A stretch of 64,000 nt of DNA, taken from the NCBI GenBank assembly GCA_009692185.1, contig SHZT01000001.1, positions 124,001 to 188,000 on the forward strand. The letters run 5' to 3'. Within the stretch, counting starts at the first letter, position 1. Every line of letters begins with the position of its first letter. This document shows, in pieces, positions 25,174 through 33,783 of this stretch. The translations under genes and the position numbers were made by a program. The notes beneath the pieces are model-generated. The model was not told the DNA's origin, made no database searches, and was given only the letters and a program-made list of their open reading frames with translations. The stretch comes from Gemmatimonadota bacterium. GTDB lineage: Bacteria > Gemmatimonadota > Gemmatimonadetes > Gemmatimonadales > GWC2-71-9.

Positions 25174-25852
25174 GCGTTCGCTCCCATCGCGCCTGGGCCT
25201 CGGCGGGCCGGCCGTACGAGGGTTCCCACGTCGCCCGGTCGGCGACGCGCGTGGCCACACCAGCCTCGATCAGCTCGATCAGCATGCTCGCCCTGGGCGC
25301 GCCGGCCGGAGGCTCGACGTGGGACCGGCCCGTCCACCGCAGGATCTCCGATGCATGCGCCCGGGTGCCGTCCCCGATCGCGAGGCGTGCCACGACGCCG
25401 TCCGATGCCAGCTGGGCCACCGTGGTCAATGTGGGCGGCACAACGACTCGCACGCCATTCGTGAAATCACACACCGCGGCGTACACCTCGCCGCGCAGGG
25501 CATCGTACAGCGCCGCGACCGGCCCCGGCGCCACGTGGGAGCCGAGCAGCGCGGTAGCGATCAGGGAAGGCGCGGTGAACAGCGCGACATCCGGCCGCTG
25601 GCGCAGGATTCCCAGCGCGGTCGCGAAGGCGATCCGCAAACCGGTAAAACTGCCGGGGCCGTCGGCCACGATCATCCCGGAAATGTCTCTCCACGATGCG
25701 CCCGCGAGGTGGAGCGTTTCCTCTATGGCGGGAACGAAATCGGCCGCGTGCCGGCGCTTGCCGATGATCACTTCCGCCGCGGGAGACCCGGGGGTTCCCA
25801 CCGCCACGCTACCGACGTCGGTGGCGGCATCCAGTGCAACGAACAGCGTCAC
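25139..25852 (-). CDS. tsaB: tRNA N6-threonylcarbamoyladenosine biosynthesis protein TsaB
   Basis: A scaffold and partner of TsaD in the t6A37 modification of ANN-decoding tRNAs. The 237-residue protein shows an ASKHA-type N-terminal fold: FVALDAATDVGSVAV, the GPGSFTGLR signature in VADGPGSFTGLRIAFA, and VAALYDALRGEVYAAV. The start is a GTG at 25852 whose GTGA overlaps the tsaE stop. The C-terminal part of the family is short here, as usual for TsaB. TsaD and TsaC are not in the window. Confidence 0.93.
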   Translation of the reverse strand: MTLFVALDAATDVGSVAVGTPGSPAAEVIIGKRRHAADFVPAIEETLHLAGASWRDISGMIVADGPGSFTGLRIAFATALGILRQRPDVALFTAPSLIATALLGSHVAPGPVAALYDALRGEVYAAVCDFTNGVRVVVPPTLTTVAQLASDGVVARLAIGDGTRAHASEILRWTGRSHVEPPAGAPRASMLIELIEAGVATRVADRATWEPSYGRPAEAQARWERTHGRALPGATGG

Positions 25853-26259
25853 GTGACATGCTCCAGCTGCCGCAGTTCCGGCCGAGCCGCGTGGGAAAGG
25901 CGGACGTGGACGTTTGGGTCGGGGGCGAAATGCCCGGCGCGTTCCGGCCACTCGATGAGGGTGAGGCGGGAGCGGGCCGCGAGCGCGGCGAGGTCCAGGT
26001 CCAGGGCCTCGTCCGGACGCCGAAGCCGGTAGCAGTCCACATGGGCGATCGTGCCTTCGGGGGACGCATACTCGTGTACCAGCGCGAACGTCGGGCTCCG
26101 CGCCGGTGTCGCCCCGGCAGCCCGGGCAATCGCCTGGACCAGCGTGGTTTTCCCCGCGCCGAGGTCTCCGCTCAACCACACCACGGCTCCGCTCGGCAGC
26201 GACCGCCAGAGGTCCAGTGCCTCGCGGTCGATATCCGCGAGCGAGACGTCTCTAGCCAC
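25849..26259 (-). CDS. tsaE: tRNA t6A biosynthesis ATPase TsaE
   Basis: The P-loop ATPase that drives the TsaBD complex. The 136-residue protein has the Walker A loop [16 protein letters not shown], the switch-like [18 protein letters not shown] and [11 protein letters not shown], all typical of TsaE. The GTG at 26259 overlaps the uvrB stop by 8 nt. Reading further upstream would only cross uvrB. Confidence 0.93.
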   Translation of the reverse strand: MARDVSLADIDREALDLWRSLPSGAVVWLSGDLGAGKTTLVQAIARAAGATPARSPTFALVHEYASPEGTIAHVDCYRLRRPDEALDLDLAALAARSRLTLIEWPERAGHFAPDPNVHVRLSHAARPELRQLEHVT

Positions 26260-28297
26260 GCCGCCGCCGCTTGGGCAGGGCCCTTTGGCCCATGCCCTGC
26301 GGAGAGCGCCGCACGGGATCGGCGCTGGCCTTGAGCTCGAACAACTGGTCCCTGAGCCGGGCGGCCGTTTCGAAATCCAGCTCGGCGGCCGCCTCGCGCA
26401 TCTGCTGTTCGAGCGACGCAATCAGCGTCTCACGATCCTCGTGGCTCGCGGGTACGAGCCGCGTCGCCGTGGGCGCCTGCTCGGAGCGCGCGTCGGCCAC
26501 GCGGGTCGAGAACCGGACTTCTTCCACCGATTTCTCGATGGACAGCGGCGTGATGCCGTGCTTGATGTTGAACTCGATCTGCGTCTTCCGGCGCCGGTCC
26601 ATTTCGGCCAGTGCGCGTTCCATGGAGCCGGTCATTCGATCGGCGTAGAGAATGGCCCGGCCCTCGACGTTCCGCGCGGCGCGGCCCACGGTCTGGATGA
26701 GCGACCGATCTGATCGGAGAAACCCTTCCTGGTCCGCGTCGAGAATCGCGACCAACGCTACCTCGGGCAGGTCGAGTCCTTCGCGGAGCAGGTTGATGCC
26801 CACCAGCACGTCGAACTCACCGAGGCGCAAGCCACGGATGATTTCCATGCGCTCGATCGCGTCCACGTCCGAGTGCAAGTAGCGCACGCGCACGCCCACC
26901 TGCTGGAGGTAGTCGGTGAGGTCTTCCGACATCCGCTTGGTGAGCGTCGTGACCAGGACCCGGAACCCCTTCCCGGCAACCGCGCGGATTTCGGCCAGCA
27001 GGTCATCCACCTGGCCTTTCACCGGGCGGACTTCAACTGGCGGGTCTGTTAGCCCGGTGGGCCGGATGATCTGTTCGACCGCGACGTTGTTCGACAGCGC
27101 CAGCTCCCGATCGCCCGGCGTGGCCGAGACGAAGAGCATGCGCGGCACGATGGCCATGAACTCGGTCATGTTGAGCGGGCGGTTGTCGAGCGCGGACGGC
27201 AGCCGGAACCCGTATTCCACAAGCGTCGTCTTCCGCGAGCGATCGCCCTCGAACATGCCGCCGATCTGCGGCAGGGACACGTGCGATTCATCGAGCACTG
27301 TCAGGAAGTCGGCCGGCAGGTAGTCCAGCAGGCACGCCGGGCGTTCGCCTTCCTTCCGGCCGGACAGGTGCCGGCTGTAGTTCTCGATTCCGGCGCACGT
27401 GCCCACTTCCATCATCATGTCGATATCGAAGTTGGTGCGGCTCTCGAGCCGCTGGGCTTCGAGGAGCTTTCCCGCCGCGCGGAGTTGTTTCAGCCGCTCG
27501 TCCAGTTCGGTGCGGATGGCCTTGATGCCCCACTCCAGCGTGTCCCGCTGGACTACGTAGTGGGTCGCCGGGTAGAGCGCGCACCGCTCCAGCTGGGCGA
27601 TCACCTTCCCGGTGAGCGGGTCGATCTTGGAAATCTTCTCGACCCGGTCTCCCCAGAACTCGATGCGGACGGCCTGCTCTTCGTAGGCGGGAAACACTTC
27701 CACCGTGTCGCCGCGGACCCGGAACGTGCCACGTTCGAACGCGACGTCGTTCCGGCTGTACTGCACCCGCACCAGCTCTGTCAGCACGGCATCACGTGCC
27801 CGGTCTTCACCCACGGCGATGGTCACCAGTGACTGCCGGTACTCGATCGGGTCGCCGAGGCCATAGATGGCGCTCACGGTCGCGACGATGATCACGTCGT
27901 CCCGTTCCATGAGGCTCGACGTGGTACGCAGTCTCAGCGACTGGATGTCTTCGTTGATCGAGGCGTCTTTCTCGATGTAGGTGTCCGTCGTGGGGACGTA
28001 CGCCTCGGGCTGGTAGTAGTCGTAGTACGAGATGAAATACTCGACGGCATTGTGCGGGAAAAACGTCTTGAGCTCGCCATACAGCTGGGCGGCGAGGGTC
28101 TTGTTGTGGGAAAGAACCAGCGTCGGGCGGCCGTACTTCTCGATGACGCTCGCGATGGTCACGGTCTTGCCGGAGCCGGTGACGCCGAGGAGCGTTTGAT
28201 ACTTATCGCCGCGCGCCAGCCCGGCGGTTAGCTGGGCGATGGCGCGGGGCTGGTCGCCCGCGGGCTTGAATGGGAGTTGGAGATCGAAACCGCTCAC
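26252..28297 (-). CDS. uvrB: Excinuclease ABC subunit B
   Basis: The damage-verifying helicase-like subunit of nucleotide excision repair. The 681-residue protein starts [19 protein letters not shown] as in the family. It has Walker [13 protein letters not shown], the beta-hairpin region [12 protein letters not shown], the Walker B-like LDESHVSL, helicase motifs ([18 protein letters not shown]) and a C-terminal UVR domain ([21 protein letters not shown]). I chose the GTG at 28297 because it matches the family N-terminus and sits 7 nt after TAGTTT; an ATG at 28339 is the alternative. It heads the uvrB-tsaE-tsaB-rimI operon. Confidence 0.96.
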   Translation of the reverse strand: MSGFDLQLPFKPAGDQPRAIAQLTAGLARGDKYQTLLGVTGSGKTVTIASVIEKYGRPTLVLSHNKTLAAQLYGELKTFFPHNAVEYFISYYDYYQPEAYVPTTDTYIEKDASINEDIQSLRLRTTSSLMERDDVIIVATVSAIYGLGDPIEYRQSLVTIAVGEDRARDAVLTELVRVQYSRNDVAFERGTFRVRGDTVEVFPAYEEQAVRIEFWGDRVEKISKIDPLTGKVIAQLERCALYPATHYVVQRDTLEWGIKAIRTELDERLKQLRAAGKLLEAQRLESRTNFDIDMMMEVGTCAGIENYSRHLSGRKEGERPACLLDYLPADFLTVLDESHVSLPQIGGMFEGDRSRKTTLVEYGFRLPSALDNRPLNMTEFMAIVPRMLFVSATPGDRELALSNNVAVEQIIRPTGLTDPPVEVRPVKGQVDDLLAEIRAVAGKGFRVLVTTLTKRMSEDLTDYLQQVGVRVRYLHSDVDAIERMEIIRGLRLGEFDVLVGINLLREGLDLPEVALVAILDADQEGFLRSDRSLIQTVGRAARNVEGRAILYADRMTGSMERALAEMDRRRKTQIEFNIKHGITPLSIEKSVEEVRFSTRVADARSEQAPTATRLVPASHEDRETLIASLEQQMREAAAELDFETAARLRDQLFELKASADPVRRSPQGMGQRALPKRRRRG

Positions 28298-28304
28298 GCC
28301 GTGA

Positions 28305-28334
28305 AAACTAGCGCTGGAATGACCTCGCTGTAAA
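28305..28334 (-). promoter_or_regulatory. uvrB: Candidate uvrB promoter, placed for a leaderless transcript
   Basis: On the minus strand TTTACA (28334-28329), an 18-nt spacer and TAGTTT (28310-28305), followed after 7 nt by the GTG start. There is no Shine-Dalgarno before the GTG. If the ATG at 28339 were used, this element would lie inside the gene. Confidence 0.4.
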
Positions 28335-28405
28335 AACATCCAACACTACTAACCTATCTGGAGCCGAAAACCGTTGGAGCGAGCGAGATCTGAACGGGGA
28401 GCGGC

Positions 28406-29053
28406 CTAGCTCCGCAACGAGTAGCTCAGGATGGTACTAAGCATGCGATTCCGCGAGCCGGGTGCCAGAGGCATTGTCGAGAAGCCATGCGTGTACCGGA
28501 TCTGCAGGGTCCACCGTTTTTGGGACCCAACGTTGGCAAGGCCTGCGCTGATGACGCCGCCAACGTCAAGCGGCGGGGCGATGTTCAGGTTACGGTAGCA
28601 GGGGAACCACCTCGACGCTCCGCCATTGCCCCCCAGATTCTCGATACAGTACACCTCTTTTGCCGGTGCAATGCCGACAGCCAGGAATGGCCCATTCTTG
28701 CCAACCTTTTCGCCAAGCCTGATCAGAGCAGAAACCTCGAAATACCCCGCGCTGGCCGAGGGCGTCCCTAGATCGCCTCCCCCGTGCCCCTTGATCACGA
28801 AAGAGGCCTCGGTCACGAATGTCCAGCGTGGTCCGACTTCGAGATTGACGTATGGCCCGGCGCGGAACCCGGGGGCCAAGTCGAACCACCCCGATTTACA
28901 GGTTGTTTGCGAACCCGACGGATTGAAGCACCCAGACCAAGTAGCGGTTGAAATTGTCGGGCCGAACGATACGCCTGTCTGCACGCGGCGATGGGACTGC
29001 TCTTGAGCGCTGGCCGTCAGGGGGCCTCCGCCTGCCGCAAGCGCCGCAAGCAC
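28406..29053 (-). CDS. Outer-membrane beta-barrel-like protein
   Basis: A 215-residue secreted protein with a hydrophobic start ending in an Ala-x-Ala|Gln site (LTASA|QEQ). Alternating beta-strand patterns (TGVSFGPTISTATWSG, VNLEVGPRWTFVTEASFVIKG, YFEVSALIRLGE) and a C-terminal aromatic/hydrophobic strand (LSTILSYSLRS) suggest a small 8-stranded barrel. The first conventional start is GTG at 29053, but the frame is open upstream. A CTG at 29086 with GAGGG four to five nt before it would give a better signal peptide (basic CKSK, then WIVLAALAAGG). That start would overlap the protease stop. The region is less GC-rich than its neighbours. The function is unknown. Confidence 0.7.
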   Translation of the reverse strand: MLAALAAGGGPLTASAQEQSHRRVQTGVSFGPTISTATWSGCFNPSGSQTTCKSGWFDLAPGFRAGPYVNLEVGPRWTFVTEASFVIKGHGGGDLGTPSASAGYFEVSALIRLGEKVGKNGPFLAVGIAPAKEVYCIENLGGNGGASRWFPCYRNLNIAPPLDVGGVISAGLANVGSQKRWTLQIRYTHGFSTMPLAPGSRNRMLSTILSYSLRS

Positions 29054-29079
29054 AATCCACCCTTTGGACTTGCAAATGG

Positions 29080-30684
29080 CTAACAGGAACCCTCTTCGTT
29101 CGTACTGATGTATAGGTTGGCATTGGCTGTCTGATTATCACTGGAACCCACGTCCAAATAGAGCAGACCGGACAGGTCGCCCCCAGCTATTGACTCGCCA
29201 CCTCCTGAGAGAACGCCGGACCATGTGTAGCTGTAGGGAGGAAGCCCGCCGTTGACCGCGGCGTACCAGGTACAGCTCTGGTAAAACGGTATCTGACTCG
29301 GTCCGCTGATCCCAGCAGTGAGCTCCGACACCTGCCAGCACCCCTGCCCATCGCCTACACAGGGATATACCGCGCCAAGATCCACCCAGATTCCGCCGAT
29401 TCCACTGAACCAGGATACCGTCGAATCCTGTGGTGGGCCTCCGCGCAGGATCCCCGCGAGCCTGACCTTATTGGGACTCGAGGAACTGTCTGTGATAACG
29501 AAGAACGGGCCGCCGCTGTCCCCTCCCTTGCTCCATGCTCCAGTCACGTACTCGCAATAGAGATACTTATTGTTGTAGCCGGGCCCGACTTCGTGCTCAA
29601 CGCAAGTGTCGGTAATAGTCCCTTGGGTCCACCCAGTCGTCCGACCGACCTTGTTAACGGTCAGTCCAGCCCACGCGCCGTAGAGAAACGTTGAGGTTAT
29701 TTCGAAACGGGGGTCGTTAGCGTTGACATCTAGATACTGGCCGTAGCCGTTGACACCAGGTGTCCCCGCAGGGCGGGCAATGTACCCCACCTCGTACGAT
29801 ACGCCGCTCTTGAAACTGAAAGCCGCCGCATCGCTCCACCTGCAGGAGTGGTGCGGCTCAAACCCGCTGCAATCCGAGAAGCCTACGTCCGCCACCTCGT
29901 GACCTAACTCATTGTCAGCGACGTAGGAGAGCAAGGGTTGGTACATCTCGGCGTCGTCCGGGTCATAGGCATCCTCGCTGCAATGAGATGCAGTTACGAA
30001 GACGGGATACCCATAGTTCGTCCAGCCGGTAAAGCCTAGCGTGCACGCATAGCCAAGACTGAAAATGGATATCTGGAAGCCGCCATCCACCGGGCGCGAC
30101 TTGAATTCCCGCAGCGAATCCGATCGTGGCACCGGGCGCTGACCCACCGTAACCCGTAGGGCGCCAGCGGGGACGTCACGCCCGATAGCATCAGTCTCAA
30201 ACCTGGAGACGCTCGCCTGATCACGGACCACTAGCTTCACTCGGTTCAGCCTCTCGTCGATGTCGAGCCACGAGACGTCATCCTCACCGAGCACGGGCCT
30301 CAACGCTCGCTGCCAGGCCCTTAACGACATCCAATCGTAGGATGCCTGCCGTACAACAATGGCCCTCGCAGTCTTACCGAGATCCCGTTGAATGCTATCG
30401 GCCCACCGCTGTGCTGCTGGTCGCTGGTCGGGATCAGTCAGCCAAACGACGGGCGTGCCGTTCTCATTGAAGTAGAACCCTCCGAAGCCCGGAATTCGCT
30501 CCTTCGCGAGTTGTTCAAAGACATCGTCGATCGTCGGCTGTGGAACCCCAACCATGGGCAACACCGCCTCCGGTCGGGACAAGATTGCGGCGACGCGCGG
30601 GGACGGACGCGTCGCCTCTTCGGCACAGGCCCCAAGGAACAAGGGCGCCAGTACGAACAATGTCCCGAACCTCGCCAAGCGCAT
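29080..30684 (-). CDS. Secreted trypsin-like serine protease lipoprotein (S1 family)
   Basis: A 534-residue probable extracytoplasmic protease. The lipobox LFLGAC puts the lipidated Cys at 20. A pro-region of about 190 residues is followed by a chymotrypsin-like domain with the triad visible: His near 233 (VFVTASHCSED), Asp near 284 (RWSDAAAFSF) and Ser near 389 (KGGDSGGPFFV). The paired Cys around His resemble streptogrisin-type enzymes. The C-terminal 85 residues look like an Ig/PKD-like domain (QSCTWYAAVNGGLPPYSYTW), ending abruptly at EEGSC. GGGAGG lies 5 nt before the ATG. The region is less GC-rich than the flanking uvrB and rel genes, suggesting acquisition. It is followed by the barrel gene. 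Confidence 0.85.
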   Translation of the reverse strand: MRLARFGTLFVLAPLFLGACAEEATRPSPRVAAILSRPEAVLPMVGVPQPTIDDVFEQLAKERIPGFGGFYFNENGTPVVWLTDPDQRPAAQRWADSIQRDLGKTARAIVVRQASYDWMSLRAWQRALRPVLGEDDVSWLDIDERLNRVKLVVRDQASVSRFETDAIGRDVPAGALRVTVGQRPVPRSDSLREFKSRPVDGGFQISIFSLGYACTLGFTGWTNYGYPVFVTASHCSEDAYDPDDAEMYQPLLSYVADNELGHEVADVGFSDCSGFEPHHSCRWSDAAAFSFKSGVSYEVGYIARPAGTPGVNGYGQYLDVNANDPRFEITSTFLYGAWAGLTVNKVGRTTGWTQGTITDTCVEHEVGPGYNNKYLYCEYVTGAWSKGGDSGGPFFVITDSSSSPNKVRLAGILRGGPPQDSTVSWFSGIGGIWVDLGAVYPCVGDGQGCWQVSELTAGISGPSQIPFYQSCTWYAAVNGGLPPYSYTWSGVLSGGGESIAGGDLSGLLYLDVGSSDNQTANANLYISTNEEGSC

Positions 30685-30862
30685 GACGGCCTCCCACGGC
30701 GACCGTACGACTACAGGGACGCTGCAGGTGAGCCCAAGCTAGGATGTTCCTGGCGTTGGTCAATACGGGAAACACCTGACTGCCGGGGGGGGCATGCTGG
30801 GACTGCCTGAATGACGCTTGTGTCCGTAACCGACTGGGTAGCGCCTGCCTAAAACCGGCCGC

Positions 30863-33031
30863 TCATTCTCCGGGACCGGGAGCACTCTCACGCCGTTCCA
30901 CCTCCACGATCCCCTTCACCCGTCGCATGGCGCGGAGAACCTTCTCCAGGTGCGTATGGTTCTCGACCTCTACCACCACAGTACCGAACATTGCGCCGTC
31001 CTTGCTCGTGAGGTCGGCGCTTTTCATATTGGTCCCCGTCTTGGACACGGCTTCCAGTAAGTCCGCGTACAACCCCTGATGGTCTTCGCCCTGCACCCCC
31101 AAGCCGACCAAGAACACCTCGCCCTGCACTTCCTGCCAGTCAATTTCGACGCGCCGTTCCGGCTCGCCGGACATGAGCAGCAGGTTGGCGCAGTTGGCGC
31201 GGTGAATCGAGATGCCGCGGCCCTGCGTCACGTATCCAACCACCGGATCCCCGGGTACAGGCTGGCAACACTGGGCATAGCGCACTAGCAGGCCATCCAC
31301 GCCCTGGATTCGGACGCCGCGGCGAACGCGGAGACGATCGAGCACCCGCCCAAACACCGTGGGCTTGGGCGGCTCCAGCTCGTCGGGTCCACGTTCGGGG
31401 AACAGCGCGTGGATCACCTGCCCCAGCGGTACGTCGCCGAGGGCAATGGCCTGGTAGAGCCCTTCGACGCCGTTCACCGAGAACTTGGTGGCGGCCTGCC
31501 CTACCTTGTCGTCGTTCGGCACGGCGAGCCGGAGGCGCCGGAGCTCCCGGCCCAGGATTTCGCGGCCGAGCGAGACGCTGGTCTCTGATTCCTCCTGCTT
31601 CACCCATTGGCGGATCTTGTGCCGGGCACGGGCGGTCGCGACGTGATTGAGCCAATCCCGGCTGGGCCGCGCCTGCGGGCCGGTGATGATCGTGACCGTG
31701 TCGCCGTTCTTGAGCGCGCGGTGGAGCGGCGCGATGCGCCCACCCACCTTCGCGCCCTGGCACCGGAGCCCCACCTCGGTGTGCACCGCAAACGCGAAAT
31801 CGATGGGCGTGGCGCCGCGCGGGAGCCGTTTTACGTCTCCCTTGGGCGTGAAGACGAAGATTTCGTCCTGGTAGAGGTCGATCTTCAGGAACTCGAGGAA
31901 CTCTTCGGGACTGTGCGCGTCCTGCTGGAGCTCCAGCAGCTGGCGGAACCACGAGAAGTGGCTGTCGAGCTTGGCGTCGCCACCTTCCTTGTACGCCCAA
32001 TGCGCCGCAATGCCGTACTCGGCCGTGCGGTGCATTTCCCGGGTGCGGATCTGCACTTCGTAGAGCTGGCCACGCGGGCCGAAGATCGTTGTATGCAGGG
32101 ACTGGTACCCGTTCGACTTGGGGCTCGCGATGTAGTCCTTGATGCGTTCCTGTAATGGCGTCCAGTGATGGTGCACGATGCCCAGCACGTGGTAGCAGTC
32201 CGCCACCGTCTTGACGAGCACGCGGATCGCCATGAGATCGTAGATCTCGTCGAACGCCTTTTCCCGCTGTTTCATTTTCCGGAAAATGGACCAGAGATGC
32301 TTCGGGCGGCCGGTGACCTCGACGTCCAGGATGCCGGCTTTCTTGAGGGCGTCCTCCAGGGGCATCTGGAGGCGGTTCATCATTTCTTCCCGGCCCGACC
32401 GGTTGGCCTGCACCTTGCCGGCCAGGACCTTCGCATCTGCCGGCTCGAGGAACTTGAAGGCGAGGTCTTCCAGCTCGGCCTTGATGCCGGCCATGCCGAA
32501 CCGGTGCGCCAGCGGCGCGTAGATCTCGCGCGTCTCCAGCGCGATGCGGCTCTGTGCCTCGACTGGCAAATGCTGTAGCGTACGCATGTTGTGGAGCCGG
32601 TCAGCCAGCTTCACGATGATGACCCGGGCGTCCTTGGCCACCGACAGCAGGAGCTTCCGGTAGTTCTCGACCTGCGCCTCGGCGCTCGAGCGGAACGTGA
32701 GGCTCGAGATTTTCGTGAGACCGTCCACGATATCGCCGATTTCGCCGCCAAATACCTCGCGGATTTCCGAGAGCGTAATGTCCGCGTCTTCGGCCACGTC
32801 GTGGAGCAGCGCCGCGGCGACCGTGACCGAGTCCAGCTGCTGCTCGATCAGGATGCGGGCGACGGCCACCGAGTGGGAAACGAAGTCGTCTCCCGACAGG
32901 CGCTTCTGGCCCCGGTGCGCCGCGGCACTGAACTGGTAGGCGCGCTCCAGCAAGGCGACGTCGAGCCGGTCCTTGCGCTCCTCGACCGCACTGGCAAACC
33001 CTGCATCCACACCGCCCAACACGCTGGTCAC
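30863..33031 (-). CDS. rel: Bifunctional (p)ppGpp synthetase/hydrolase
   Basis: Makes and degrades (p)ppGpp in the stringent response. The 722-residue protein has an intact HD hydrolase domain (AAALLHDVAEDADIT), the synthetase domain (GRPKHLWSIFRKM, DLMAIRV, GYQSLHTTIFGP, EVQIRT), a TGS domain (VFTPKGDVKRLPRGATPIDFA) and a C-terminal ACT domain (about 650-720). Because both catalytic sites look intact, it is Rel/SpoT-like rather than a synthetase-only RelA. It overlaps radC by 4 nt and is the last gene of the 21-kb supra-operon. The 178-nt gap after it (30685-30862) shows nothing clear besides a weak TTGACC for the protease. Confidence 0.96.
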   Translation of the reverse strand: MTSVLGGVDAGFASAVEERKDRLDVALLERAYQFSAAAHRGQKRLSGDDFVSHSVAVARILIEQQLDSVTVAAALLHDVAEDADITLSEIREVFGGEIGDIVDGLTKISSLTFRSSAEAQVENYRKLLLSVAKDARVIIVKLADRLHNMRTLQHLPVEAQSRIALETREIYAPLAHRFGMAGIKAELEDLAFKFLEPADAKVLAGKVQANRSGREEMMNRLQMPLEDALKKAGILDVEVTGRPKHLWSIFRKMKQREKAFDEIYDLMAIRVLVKTVADCYHVLGIVHHHWTPLQERIKDYIASPKSNGYQSLHTTIFGPRGQLYEVQIRTREMHRTAEYGIAAHWAYKEGGDAKLDSHFSWFRQLLELQQDAHSPEEFLEFLKIDLYQDEIFVFTPKGDVKRLPRGATPIDFAFAVHTEVGLRCQGAKVGGRIAPLHRALKNGDTVTIITGPQARPSRDWLNHVATARARHKIRQWVKQEESETSVSLGREILGRELRRLRLAVPNDDKVGQAATKFSVNGVEGLYQAIALGDVPLGQVIHALFPERGPDELEPPKPTVFGRVLDRLRVRRGVRIQGVDGLLVRYAQCCQPVPGDPVVGYVTQGRGISIHRANCANLLLMSGEPERRVEIDWQEVQGEVFLVGLGVQGEDHQGLYADLLEAVSKTGTNMKSADLTSKDGAMFGTVVVEVENHTHLEKVLRAMRRVKGIVEVERRESAPGPGE

Positions 33032-33708
33032 AACAGGCCCGCCTCCGCGAAACTGAAGTACTGATCCCCACCGACGATTACGTGGTCGTACACCGGCACG
33101 TCGAGCACCCGCCCGGCCTCGACCAGCTGGGTCGTGATGGCCCGGTCGTCGGCGGAGGGCGCCGGCTGGCCGCTCGGGTGGTTGTGTACCACGATGACGC
33201 TCGCCGCCGCCTCGGCAATGGCCGCGCGGAACACCTCGCGCGGATGCACCAGCGAGCTGTTCAGGATACCCCTCGTGATCAGCAGGTTTCGCGTGATCCG
33301 GTTCTGGGCATCCAGTGTTAGCACGTGAAACTCCTCTACGGCCAAGTCACGGAGCACCGGCCCCAACCAGCGGTGGACATCGGCGGGACTGGAAACGAGG
33401 CGAGCCGCCTGCCGGCCTTCCAGGGCCATGCGGCGCCCTAGTTCCAGCGCGGCCGCCACCCGCGCGCCCTTCGCGGGCCCCACCCCTGCCACCCCGCTGA
33501 ACTCTCCGGGCGGACGCTGGGCCAGGGCACGGAGCGACCCGTCGGCCAATGCCAAAAGGGCCCGGGCAATGGCGTCTGCGGTCGCCCCAGGCATGCCTGT
33601 GCCTAACACAATGGCCAATAGCTCGACAACGGTCAACGCGCCGGGCCCCAGGGACCACAGACGCTCTCGCGGGCGGTCGCCCGATTGGGGCTGTAATTGC
33701 ACGGTCAT
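33028..33708 (-). CDS. radC: RadC-family JAB/MPN protein
   Basis: A DNA-processing protein of debated role with a metal-dependent JAMM motif. The 226-residue protein has an N-terminal helix-hairpin-helix segment (GEFSGVAGVGPAKGARVAAALEL) and the JAMM domain HNHPSGQPAPSADD. The frame starts at an ATG at 33747; I chose the ATG at 33708 because RPRERL then falls at the usual distance. The first gene downstream of secA, 75 nt away. Confidence 0.93.
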   Translation of the reverse strand: MTVQLQPQSGDRPRERLWSLGPGALTVVELLAIVLGTGMPGATADAIARALLALADGSLRALAQRPPGEFSGVAGVGPAKGARVAAALELGRRMALEGRQAARLVSSPADVHRWLGPVLRDLAVEEFHVLTLDAQNRITRNLLITRGILNSSLVHPREVFRAAIAEAAASVIVVHNHPSGQPAPSADDRAITTQLVEAGRVLDVPVYDHVIVGGDQYFSFAEAGLL

Positions 33709-33783
33709 GGGATGAATTTCGGACGGCGAAGCAGGAAGTGCGTACATGAATCGTTGCAGCGAGCATCGAATTGTTGCGTCAGG

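Noticed and set aside
28340-28405. A possible terminator after the barrel gene
   Set aside because: Only a 5-bp GGAGC/GCTCC dyad without a T-run is present, which is too weak to call.
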